A DNA stretch of 64,000 nucleotides. Source: Chitinophaga ginsengisoli. Lineage in GTDB: Bacteria > Bacteroidota > Bacteroidia > Chitinophagales > Chitinophagaceae. Below are positions 1 through 7,096 of this stretch, piece by piece. Both the position numbers and the translations under genes were made by a program. Position 1 is the first letter of the stretch; every line of letters starts with the position of its first letter. The notes under the pieces are model-generated. The model made no database searches, was not told the DNA's origin, and saw only the letters and a program-made list of their open reading frames with translations. Where the stretch lies: contig NZ_PYGK01000008.1 of NCBI RefSeq assembly GCF_003014595.1, forward strand, positions 62,001 through 126,000. The letters are read 5' to 3'.

Positions 1-261
1 AGGCAATCTGGCGCCACGAGTATTTACATCATTATATCCTTTTACATCATATAAGTCAGCACTTGCATTGTTTAATTCTTTATAAGTGATATTTTCAGGT
101 GCATCTCTAAATAAATCAATACAGAAACTGGCCAATTGCCCTCCTTCACTAATGCCATCGCCTACTAATTTTATCGGCAACAGGGCAAGACGTTGTGGAT
201 CCTTACTCCAACCAGCGAGGGTAAGTAAAATCAACAAAGAAGATAACAGCAATTTTTTCAT
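1..261 (-). CDS. Secreted protein of unknown function, N-terminal part only
   Basis: This reading frame starts at the ATG at 261-259 and runs off the left edge of the window, giving 87 complete codons. The N-terminus (MKKLLLSSLLILLTLAG) is a typical signal peptide: two lysines, then a leucine-rich core. After it comes a mature start with KDPQRLALLPIKLVGDG and a GGQLASFCIDLF segment. I do not recognise the family. The frame has normal Bacteroidota codon use and no stop, so it is very likely a real gene. Its promoter should lie in 262-486, which also holds a palindrome at 393-420. Export is an inference from the signal peptide; nothing in the visible part indicates an enzymatic function. Confidence 0.7.
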   Translation of the reverse strand, partial: MKKLLLSSLLILLTLAGWSKDPQRLALLPIKLVGDGISEGGQLASFCIDLFRDAPENITYKELNNASADLYDVKGYNDVNTRGARLP

Positions 262-392
262 TGTACAGTACTTTTGGGAAGGTTAATTATATTGTACGAT
301 TGGGGCTATTGTAAATGATGGCATTTCTCTGAAAGTCGTACGCCTTGTGGTAGAATTTATCTCTCAGTAAAGGTGGTGAATTGCAATAAAAT

Positions 393-420
393 AAAAAATA
401 CCAACTACTTGGTATTTTTT
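393..420. promoter_or_regulatory. Perfect palindrome, copy 1 of a dispersed motif
   Basis: Two 12-bp arms (AAAAAATACCAA and TTGGTATTTTTT) flank the spacer CTAC. The core TACCAACTACTTGGTA is the exact reverse complement of the core at 4048-4063 and close to TACAAACTAGTTGGTA at 18441 and 46413. It lies about 130 bp upstream of the secreted-protein start at 261. It could be an operator for a dimeric regulator or, less likely given the A/T-rich low-stability stem, a terminator. Confidence 0.5.
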
Positions 421-486
421 CGTCTCAGGGATGGGTGATTGTGCAAGCACCACTTGCCTTTACGTCGATCAGGAATTGGCTACTAA

Positions 487-704
487 CACACCAGTGTTAA
501 CTTCAAAACCACAGGACATTTGCATATTGGAATAGATCCAATCTTTGCTGGGGAAAGCGATACGAGTGATGAAGACAGGCAAAAAAGATTACGGGCGACA
601 CCATCGCCTTCTGGGACGATATAAGCAATGAGAACTACTTGCTGTTGATAGAGCAACATGAAAAATCGTTGAAGGAGAACAAACGCAAAAAGAAAAGGAG
701 ATAG
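487..704 (+). pseudogene. Frameshifted remnant of a small unidentified gene
   Basis: Two overlapping plus-strand frames each read like protein but neither has a start codon. Frame A (487-624) gives residues such as GHLHIGIDPIFAGESDTSDED and ends at TAA 622-624. Frame B (573-704) gives GDTIAFWDDISNENYLLLIEQ followed by a lysine-rich end and stops at TAG 702-704. A single frameshift near 575-600 would join them into one protein of about 70 residues with an acidic middle and a basic C-terminus. Both frames are preceded by stops (TAA 484-486, TGA 570-572). The family is not recognised. It is followed at once by a terminator-like hairpin at 711-731. A chance open stretch is the alternative explanation. 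Confidence 0.4.
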
Positions 705-710
705 TGAAAA

Positions 711-731
711 GCCCCGCACATAAGCCGGGGC
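711..731 (-). terminator. GC-rich hairpin terminator
   Basis: GCCCCG (711-716) pairs with CGGGGC (726-731) around a 9-nt loop. Read on the minus strand the stem is followed by TTTTC, so it fits a terminator for the beta-propeller gene that stops at 760. On the plus strand there is no T-run. Confidence 0.65.
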
Positions 732-759
732 CATTTCATTATACACGATGGTTGGGGCG

Positions 760-2433
760 CTATCGAATAATTTTTTTCACACCATATAAACTGTCAAATA
801 CAGCCGGGGAAGGAAAAGGGACGGAGTAAAGCGACCCATTTTCCTGATCTGTAAACCACAGTTGTTCCTGGTTAGGGCTTAGCTGGCCCGCAAAAGGCCT
901 AAGTAAAGGTGCGCCGATTGCGATGGCCACCGGACTACCGCCTCCATCCGGGTAAATCCAGACAGACCCATGCCCTTTAGCGTTGTCCAGCGTGAACCGG
1001 TCATATATCCTGTTGCCAGTACCAGCTGTCCGTCCAGATACAGCCGAAGATAATCCCCTTTCCCTTGCACCTCCATAATTGTTATCGGCTAACATCATTC
1101 CGCGGTCTATATCTTTAGGTAAAGAAAAAAAGTAAGGCGGGAGCAGAACGCAGTGGAATCTGGGTGGTTCCACACGTGTGCCCGGGCCGGGATCTATGAT
1201 GATGTCCTCCAATTTTACTTCCTTTTTGCTTGGATATCCAGGTCTATACACATTTGAAAAACTGGCTACTGGGAATGTAGCCACATCCGTGGGCCCATCG
1301 TCGGTGATGATCTTAGTACCATTGTCGCCATACACACGAACGTTGTCATCGCTTTTAATATATCCCAGATTAATTCCGTCTGATAATCCATCGATGGTCA
1401 GTGTTACATCTCCCCGTTCGGTAAAGGTAGTTCTGACCGGCTCTGAAAGTAATGGTTTTTTAGGATCAAGTATCTTCAAAATCCACTGGTCTGAAGTTCT
1501 TGGTGGTGAAAAGCCTGGTTTTCTTGGTTCCCCATTATCCGGTACGCCCGAGTCGGTATCGCTAATAGTCAACTCTCCAGGAATCACTGAACAGATCCCG
1601 CTAAGGGAAGTAAAGGGCGCACCTTGGCGTAGTAAGATGGGTTGTGCTTTTGCCACCATTTTAATATTTTCTGCGGCAAGAGGTATAGCGAATATCGCTG
1701 AGGTTGGAAATGAATAACCAGGATTCATTGGGTCCTGTCTTACCGGGCCAGCACAGGGATCAGTTATATATATATAATCTCCGACTACTGCCACCCCAGT
1801 TGGACATTTGAATGGCTTTTGTTCCCATAACACAACCGGTTCGCCGGCAGAGCCATCCGGTAATACCGGCAGAATAAAAACTTTAGCCCCTTCTCCAGTA
1901 AAGGTACCTGCTGAATTTGCTTTTCCTTGATCTGTTACTACCAGCACTTTTTGGCCTCCGATTTTTGTTGGGAACACCCATTCGGCACTATACAGAAAAC
2001 CAGGCTTCGAGTAAAAGAGCTTGGGCTTACCTGGCAATCCGCCACTTAGTGGAACCCTAATAATGCGGGCTTGTTTATTCATAGGATTCACTTCCGACTC
2101 ACCGGGATCGGCAATCCATAAAGCGTCATTATCCGGATCAAGCAGAATTCCTCTTGGATGGATGAATGGCAGTCCTCGCCACAAAAGGGTGAGCTTAGGT
2201 TTGGGCCGAAGTTCATGATAGCTAGGATTAGGTCGCCAGGTACCAGGCATCCTTGGCCCTGATGCTGCGGTAAATATGATACTCTCCCTGCTCGTATCTT
2301 TTATGAGCGGCTGCATTGATACACTGAGTAAGGATTTTGCGATTACTGGTATGTCCTGGGGCTTGCAGCCTCCGGCCATAATAATACAGATGATAATCGC
2401 CGGGAGAGCGTTTTGGGAATATAGCTTTTTCAT
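760..2433 (-). CDS. Lipoprotein with beta-propeller (NHL-like) repeats
   Basis: The protein has 557 residues from the chosen ATG (MKKLYSQN). An earlier in-frame ATG at 2469 would overlap the upstream gene and put 12 residues before the signal peptide. A lipobox (IIMAGGC) follows a hydrophobic stretch, so it should be anchored in a membrane. The body carries repeated blade-like segments: LDPDNDALWIADPGESEV, a GDYIYITDPC segment, a TISDTDSG segment and, near the C-terminus, an EQLWFTDQENGSLYSV segment. These resemble the strands of NHL/SMP-30-type propellers, which usually bind ligands or partner proteins. It starts 20 bp after the stop of the FGE-type lipoprotein, so the two are probably co-transcribed and may act together at the cell surface. 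Substrate and function are unknown; the propeller call is inferred from repeat spacing, not from a profile search. Confidence 0.65.
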   Translation of the reverse strand: MKKLYSQNALPAIIICIIMAGGCKPQDIPVIAKSLLSVSMQPLIKDTSRESIIFTAASGPRMPGTWRPNPSYHELRPKPKLTLLWRGLPFIHPRGILLDPDNDALWIADPGESEVNPMNKQARIIRVPLSGGLPGKPKLFYSKPGFLYSAEWVFPTKIGGQKVLVVTDQGKANSAGTFTGEGAKVFILPVLPDGSAGEPVVLWEQKPFKCPTGVAVVGDYIYITDPCAGPVRQDPMNPGYSFPTSAIFAIPLAAENIKMVAKAQPILLRQGAPFTSLSGICSVIPGELTISDTDSGVPDNGEPRKPGFSPPRTSDQWILKILDPKKPLLSEPVRTTFTERGDVTLTIDGLSDGINLGYIKSDDNVRVYGDNGTKIITDDGPTDVATFPVASFSNVYRPGYPSKKEVKLEDIIIDPGPGTRVEPPRFHCVLLPPYFFSLPKDIDRGMMLADNNYGGARERGLSSAVSGRTAGTGNRIYDRFTLDNAKGHGSVWIYPDGGGSPVAIAIGAPLLRPFAGQLSPNQEQLWFTDQENGSLYSVPFPSPAVFDSLYGVKKIIR

Positions 2434-2453
2434 GTTATGTTGGGAATTAGTTC

Positions 2454-3416
2454 TTAATATGCAATACACCTGAAACCGGTATGTTCAGAACGGGAAACAG
2501 TACTGGCACACATTCGGGAGGAAACACGATAACCCTTACAAACAGCAGCGTTACATAAAAATGATCCGCCTCTTAGTACCTTTTCCAGAACAGAAGGATC
2601 GATTCCGTAAGGATCAAAACTTGTAGACGGCCCCTGTGGATCCCTCATTAAATGATCGGCGCAAGAACGATAATAATTAGCGTCATAATTATCTTTACAC
2701 CATTCCCATACGTTTCCAGCCATATCATATAACCCGTAAGCGTTAGGTGGAAATGAGCCAACAGGTGCAAGGCCTTTAAAACCATCCCAGCCATTGTTAT
2801 GACAAGGGAAATTTCCCTGCCAGGTATTTGTCTTGGGCTTGCCTGTCTCTACCGGTTCGTTGCCCCATGTATAAGATTGATTGACCAGTCCACCCCGGGC
2901 GGCGAATTCCCATTGAGCTTCTGTAGGCAATTCCTTTCCTGCCCAGCGAGCATAAGCTGAGGCATCATCCCATGACACATTTACGACAGGGTAATTTTCT
3001 CTTCCCGTAATAGTGCTTTTAGGGCCTTCCGGATGAAGCCAATCGGCGCCTTCGGTCCAGCCCCACCAAGCCGAATTATCACGCAATGAAACAGGTTGCA
3101 TTGGCTCGTTGAAAACATAGGAGCCAGACGGGCAGGTGGATTGACCATTTTCGGATTTCTGAGCGGTAGTCACATACCCAGTTGCTTTTACAAATTTCAT
3201 AAAATCAGCGTTTGTCACTTCAGTTGCGTCTATCCAAAATCCGCTTAACCTGACTTTGTGCAATGGATATTCATCAGCCTTTCCTTCTTTATCCGCTGAT
3301 CCCATCATGTATTGTCCACCTTTGATCCATACCATGTTCTTATGAGTACCGTCCGTGGCGCTACAGCCATTGCCCAGGAACGCCAATGCAAAAAAGTAAA
3401 TGCTAGTTCTTAGCAT
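2454..3416 (-). CDS. FGE-sulfatase (SUMF1) family lipoprotein with intact Cys pair
   Basis: This is a 320-residue protein with a lipoprotein signal (ALAFLGNGC, Cys18) and one FGE-sulfatase domain filling the rest. Family landmarks are MVWIKGGQYMMGS near the start, ELPTEAQWEFAARGG, NAYGLYDMAGNVWEWC, LRGGSFLC and GFRC at the C-terminus. Formylglycine-generating enzymes use a cysteine pair, in human SUMF1 Cys336 and Cys341, spaced C-x4-C. Here Cys288 and Cys293 (CNAAVC) show the same spacing, so oxidase chemistry is possible. Many bacterial family members lack the pair and serve as binding domains, so this is notable. No sulfatase lies nearby; the downstream gene, 20 bp away, is a beta-propeller lipoprotein. 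It may instead modify or bind that neighbour. The family call is strong; the substrate is unknown. Confidence 0.88.
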   Translation of the reverse strand: MLRTSIYFFALAFLGNGCSATDGTHKNMVWIKGGQYMMGSADKEGKADEYPLHKVRLSGFWIDATEVTNADFMKFVKATGYVTTAQKSENGQSTCPSGSYVFNEPMQPVSLRDNSAWWGWTEGADWLHPEGPKSTITGRENYPVVNVSWDDASAYARWAGKELPTEAQWEFAARGGLVNQSYTWGNEPVETGKPKTNTWQGNFPCHNNGWDGFKGLAPVGSFPPNAYGLYDMAGNVWEWCKDNYDANYYRSCADHLMRDPQGPSTSFDPYGIDPSVLEKVLRGGSFLCNAAVCKGYRVSSRMCASTVSRSEHTGFRCIAY

Positions 3417-3514
3417 ACCATTAGATTTAGTAATGAAGATTCTGGTTGAATAGGACTTGGTGATTACACGTTGATATTGTTGCAGGCTCTCTCGACGTTA
3501 TAAAATTAGTTTAC

Positions 3515-3539
3515 CTCACCGCCAAAAAGTGGCGGTGAG
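3515..3539 (-). terminator. Stem-loop downstream of the HTH gene
   Basis: CTCACCGCCA (3515-3524) pairs perfectly with TGGCGGTGAG (3530-3539) around a 5-nt loop. It sits 14 bp past the stop of the HTH gene read on the minus strand. A clean T-run is absent right after the stem, so it may be an RNA-stabilising hairpin instead of a factor-independent terminator. Confidence 0.5.
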
Positions 3540-3552
3540 AAAAATCGGATTG

Positions 3553-3759
3553 CTAGAACTTTTCGCGCATTTCATAAGTGAAGCGAAATCGATTGTACAC
3601 AATGGGGTATCCCTGATCACGTAATTGTTGTACCATTCTTTCAATTGTGCGTGGAGAGACACGGAGTTTTTTAGATAAGTTATCTGGCGTTCCAGTACGT
3701 TTATGCTCTGCCAGATGTTTTATAATTTCCAGTTTTTCCGCATATTCAGTGAACTTCAT
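3553..3759 (-). CDS. Small stand-alone winged-HTH protein
   Basis: A 68-residue protein starting at ATG 3759 (MKFTEYAEKLE); a TTG two codons upstream is less likely. The whole protein is one DNA-binding domain of the HTH_11/DeoR-like kind: a first helix with EYAEKLEIIKHLAEH, a turn with TPDNLSKKLRVSP, a recognition helix RTIERMVQQLRDQG and a wing YPIVYNRFRFTYEM. Longer WYL-domain regulators begin this way, but here nothing follows the wing. Small proteins of this kind are common in Chitinophagaceae. It may act as a dimeric repressor. The target is unknown; the closest upstream spacer (3760-4642) contains the palindrome at 4045-4066. Confidence 0.7.
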   Translation of the reverse strand: MKFTEYAEKLEIIKHLAEHKRTGTPDNLSKKLRVSPRTIERMVQQLRDQGYPIVYNRFRFTYEMREKF

Positions 3760-3885
3760 TGGCAATAGTTTTTGTGGTTAAATGCTGAAAGGAACAATGC
3801 AAAGAGAACCATGACCTGCGGATGCTAATCGTCATTCGTATGTTCTCTTTAGACTTAAGTATATAATTCCGGCAAAAAGTACTGT

Positions 3886-4057
3886 ATGCGTTTATTATCT
3901 TTTTTTTGCTTTCCGTGACTTCTGCAGGTGCTTATTCCCAAACGGCTTTGTAGCTAAAAAAGGCTACCATGGCTTAACTAATGGGATAATGGATGATAAA
4001 ACAGTAAGCAACGCAATCAGTGTTTCATCTTTCCCCGATGTAAAAAATACCAAGTAG
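3886..4057 (+). pseudogene. Possible decayed small secreted protein
   Basis: An ATG at 3886 starts MRLLSFF and then stops after an 8-T run (3900-3907). Adding one T would continue into FLLSVTSAGAYSQTAL, which reads as a complete signal peptide. A second frame then continues AKKGYHGLTNGIMDDKTVS and ends at TAG 4055-4057, inside the palindrome at 4045-4066. The pattern suggests a short exported protein broken by slippage in a homopolymer and a later stop. A sequencing error in the T-run is possible. Chance cannot be excluded because the open parts are short. Confidence 0.3.
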
Positions 4058-4066
4058 TTGGTATTT
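4045..4066. promoter_or_regulatory. Palindrome, copy 2 of the dispersed motif
   Basis: AAATACCAA and TTGGTATTT (9-bp arms) flank GTAG. The 16-bp core is the exact reverse complement of copy 1 (399-414). It lies in the long spacer upstream of the short-chain dehydrogenase (start 4643), about 580 bp away, so that gene need not be its target. Confidence 0.5.
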
Positions 4067-4642
4067 GTTTTAATAACAGTTATATATAACTTCACTCAAA
4101 TTTTATTCTGATAGATTGGTTTAGCTGCGACTATCTGATAGTCACTACGTCAGTATATCCGAAGAACGGCATTTCATAGTTTCATGGCGTGTATCTATCT
4201 GTGACAGCATAGGCATTTTTTATGCTTAAAAACCTGGATGCCTGAAAAGCATACTTTTTGGCAGATAGCATTTCTGATAGTAAAAAACGGGACCAGCTTC
4301 TGCTTGCACGAAAGGATGATCTAACCCATCTTTCTTTGTGATCTGACACAATTACTTTTTCTATTGAAAAAAGTATTAACAGACCTACGACAGGACCCTT
4401 AAACTTCTTCGCAGAAATTCATTGGAGCGTTGGACGATTTGCTATATAAGTTGTCCGTCAAATTGCGTGATTATTAATTGGCAATGTCTAACCAAGTATT
4501 TATCCAGGCAATAACCCCCTGAAATTAAGTAAGCTAAATCCCCTCTCCCATATTTGAAAATCGAAAATTTCCCTGTTATCTGAGTAAATAGCCCCTTGTG
4601 AATATGTACCACCTTTGTTTCACAAAACAAATACTTAAAATC
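4067..4642. other. Spacer of 576 bp before the dehydrogenase; no gene seen
   Basis: No start-to-stop frame with convincing composition was found on either strand. The stretch is AT-rich and presumably holds the promoter of the dehydrogenase close to its 3' end. A 26-codon open patch near 4260-4335 looks mildly protein-like but has no start. Confidence 0.4.
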
Positions 4643-5482
4643 ATGGCTACAGAAAAAACTTGGTTTATTACAGGTGCTTCAAAAGGTTTAGGATTAGCAC
4701 TGGTACAACGCTTACTTAAAGAAGGCTACAAAGTAGCAGCAACTTCAAGAGATGCTGGTATGCTAAGTAAGGAAGTAAACTATACGGGCGAAAACTTTCT
4801 GCCCCTTCAGGTTGATCTAAACAGCAACGAGAGCGTTCAGCAGGCAGTGAAGCAAATTATCACCAAACTGGGTGGTATCGATGTTGTTGTTAACAACGCC
4901 GGTTATGGCCAACTAGGCACACTGGAAGAATTGACAGATGAAGAAGCTCGTAAAAACTTCGATGTAAATGTCTTCGGTACATTGAACGTGATTCGTAATG
5001 TGATGCCACATTACCGTGAGAAGAAGTCCGGAGCGTTTTTCAATATCTCTTCTATTGCCGGTTTTTTGGGCACCTTCCCTGGATGGGGTATCTATAATGC
5101 TACGAAGTTTGCAGTAGCGGGATTAACAGAAGCACTGTCTGCCGAAGTTAAATCAATGGGCGTGTCTGCGACCATTGTATATCCGGGCTATTTCAAAACC
5201 AATTTCTTACTACAGGGTTCACTCCGCACCGCTGCCTCGCCTATTAGTGAATACAAAGAGGCACGTGACCTGGAAGTAATTCATAACGAGCAGATCATCG
5301 GCAATCAGCCAGGGAGCCCCGAAAAAGCAGCGGCAGCTTTTATCCAGATAGCAGCAATGGACACCAAACCGCTGCACCTCTTCCTGGGATCTGATTCTTT
5401 CGGTATGGCCAATAGTAAAATTGAAGCCTTACAGGCGGATTTGAAGACATATGAAAGCATCAGCAGGTCTACCGATTTCTAG
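4643..5482 (+). CDS. Short-chain dehydrogenase/reductase (SDR family)
   Basis: A 279-residue classical SDR. The start at ATG 4643 (MATEKTWFITGASKGLG) places the nucleotide-binding motif TGASKGLG at residues 10-17, as usual in the family; an ATG 15 codons upstream would add an unusual tail. Other landmarks are NNAG (84-87) and the catalytic set Ser137, Tyr151 and Lys155 (YNATK). It should be a soluble NAD(P)-dependent oxidoreductase; the segment after the active site (PGYFKTNFL) is the common substrate loop. The substrate cannot be told from sequence. It is a single gene closed by a strong hairpin at 5500-5542. The next gene, an AraC regulator on the same strand, is a plausible but unproven controller. 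Confidence 0.93.
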   Translation: MATEKTWFITGASKGLGLALVQRLLKEGYKVAATSRDAGMLSKEVNYTGENFLPLQVDLNSNESVQQAVKQIITKLGGIDVVVNNAGYGQLGTLEELTDEEARKNFDVNVFGTLNVIRNVMPHYREKKSGAFFNISSIAGFLGTFPGWGIYNATKFAVAGLTEALSAEVKSMGVSATIVYPGYFKTNFLLQGSLRTAASPISEYKEARDLEVIHNEQIIGNQPGSPEKAAAAFIQIAAMDTKPLHLFLGSDSFGMANSKIEALQADLKTYESISRSTDF

Positions 5483-5499
5483 GAGCTTTACCAATAGCT

Positions 5500-5542
5500 A
5501 ATATGCATGACCAGGGCTTTCACAAAACTGGTCATGCATATT
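5500..5542. terminator. Long perfect hairpin after the SDR gene
   Basis: A 15-bp arm (5500-5514, AATATGCATGACCAG) pairs perfectly with 5528-5542 across a 13-nt loop. It begins 17 bp after the SDR stop and ends in a short T-run (ATTTAG), consistent with a terminator. Confidence 0.75.
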
Positions 5543-5635
5543 TAGAAGAGTAATTTTTGGTAAATTAGTATAGCAGTAATGGCTTCGCCAGTAAGTACAT
5601 TTTGTTGATTTTCTTAAGTATTTTAGCTTAGTAGT

Positions 5636-6580
5636 ATGGAAAATTCTTCAATACCAAGGAAAGAGCTTGAGACTTTCGCTACAGAAAGTTATAAAATACC
5701 ATTGTTCGATGTGCAGCATTATCCGGTCGATTCCAGCTATTTTATCATTCAGAATAGAGAAACCTATCCCGTTAAGGATTATATCTCACCACACCGTCGA
5801 AAATTCTACAAGATATTTCACATGACCTCTGGAACCGGCATACTTACGGTAGGCCTCCACCGGTATGAAATGGGACGCAATGAAATCGGATTTCTACACC
5901 CCGATGAGATTGTATCCTGGCAAACCACATCAAAAGAAACAGGTGGCCACTTTTGCTTAATACACCCTGACTTCTTTGGCCGGGATGCAGAGCATGTGCT
6001 CCAGTGGTTGAAGCAGTTTCCTTATTTTTTACCAGACAAAGCAGTTGTACAGCTTCAGGAAGACCAATCAGCCGCTATAAACGGATATTTTGCTACTATG
6101 CTGAGAGAAGCCCAAAGCGATAGTGACGACAGCAAACAAGCCATCATGCTTCAGCTTCAACTACTTTTACTGGAAAGTCAGCGAGCAGGAAAAAATCGTA
6201 TTCAGACGGAAGTGCAGGAAAGTTATGGTCATATATATAAATTCCTGTCATTGCTGGAGTCTTCTTTTCAGGTACGGGACCGTAACGCATTAACCAAACT
6301 AAAAACAGCAGCTGAATTTGCAGATGAACTGCATGTGCATCCCAACTACCTAAACTCACTTGTAAAAAAACATACAGGTAAAACCGTTAGAGATCACATT
6401 CAGGAACGTTTGCTTCACGAAGCAAAGTCTCTTCTCGTTCATACCGATTGGGGAATAAATGAAATTAGTGATGGCCTTGGATTTTCAGGACAGGCCGCCT
6501 TTACTTCTTTTTTTAAGAAAAAGGAGAATATCTCCCCCCTGGCATTTCGAAAAACGATCTCGAATGCAAGGATAAGCTAA
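5636..6580 (+). CDS. AraC-family transcriptional regulator
   Basis: A 314-residue protein. Residues about 1-190 form a cupin-like ligand-binding region (SPHRRKFYKIFHMTSGTGIL, then GRNEIGFLHPDEIVSW). Residues about 215-310 form the double HTH of the AraC family: FADELHVHPNYLNSLVKKHTGKT in the first HTH and INEISDGLGFSGQAAFTSFFKK in the second. Such proteins bind DNA as activators and respond to a small molecule held by the N-terminal domain. The following gene, 14 bp downstream, encodes a second copy of the sensor half without the HTH, and the two probably form one transcription unit. The regulator may control the upstream SDR gene; that is inference from position only. Confidence 0.92.
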   Translation: MENSSIPRKELETFATESYKIPLFDVQHYPVDSSYFIIQNRETYPVKDYISPHRRKFYKIFHMTSGTGILTVGLHRYEMGRNEIGFLHPDEIVSWQTTSKETGGHFCLIHPDFFGRDAEHVLQWLKQFPYFLPDKAVVQLQEDQSAAINGYFATMLREAQSDSDDSKQAIMLQLQLLLLESQRAGKNRIQTEVQESYGHIYKFLSLLESSFQVRDRNALTKLKTAAEFADELHVHPNYLNSLVKKHTGKTVRDHIQERLLHEAKSLLVHTDWGINEISDGLGFSGQAAFTSFFKKKENISPLAFRKTISNARIS

Positions 6581-6594
6581 ATCCGGCCATTACA

Positions 6595-7071
6595 ATGCAG
6601 GAAAATATTGAACTTACCGTCAGCTGTTATACAAGAGCACATTTAATTCAGGAACATGTAACTGAGGATGCTTATCAGATCTTTCAGGTAGTATCGGGAT
6701 CAGGGTTTGTTTTACTGGAAAAACACCTTTCCTTTCTTGCAGCAGGAGACCTCATCTTTCTAAAGCCTGGCAGCAGGGCTGTCTGGAGCTTGTCTGGCGG
6801 ATCAATTTTGCATTATTGCAAGGTACAGACACTATATTTTGAGCAATCCCCCTATATTATCAAATTGTTCAAGCAAGACCCAATTTTCAACTTCAGGGTA
6901 ATTATCAGCAACTTACCACGCGGACAAGCGGCCACAATAGGGGTACTTTTTCAAATGATAAAAGATGAAGTACAGGGACCACATGACGATAAAAAAGACG
7001 CTATACTGATCCACCTTCAGATGTTGCTTTTATTAGCCCATAGAGTAGGCCATACATCCCTGGAAAACTAA
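6595..7071 (+). CDS. AraC-type sensor (cupin) domain without a DNA-binding domain
   Basis: A 158-residue protein that parallels the N-terminal half of the AraC regulator just upstream. Shared features are the cupin-like AYQIFQVVSGSGFVLL and LAAGDLIFLKPG, and a C-terminal helix (DAILIHLQMLLLLAHRVGH) that matches the regulator's QAIMLQLQLLLLESQRAG. It then stops at the place where the HTH region should begin. No HTH is found in the 25 bp before the next gene, so the DNA-binding half is absent from this locus. It could be a duplicated and truncated gene, or a working partner that binds ligand or heterodimerises with the complete regulator. The start at ATG 6595, 14 bp after the previous stop, supports co-transcription. 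Confidence 0.7.
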   Translation: MQENIELTVSCYTRAHLIQEHVTEDAYQIFQVVSGSGFVLLEKHLSFLAAGDLIFLKPGSRAVWSLSGGSILHYCKVQTLYFEQSPYIIKLFKQDPIFNFRVIISNLPRGQAATIGVLFQMIKDEVQGPHDDKKDAILIHLQMLLLLAHRVGHTSLEN

Positions 7072-7096
7072 CCACTCACTTATTCCTATCCACTAT

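Noticed and set aside
483..746. An 87-codon minus-strand frame over the decayed gene
   Set aside because: It is the reverse of protein-like plus-strand frames and runs over a terminator hairpin.
4442..4630. A 62-codon minus-strand frame before the SDR gene
   Set aside because: No recognisable motif and it overlaps the expected promoter of the SDR gene.
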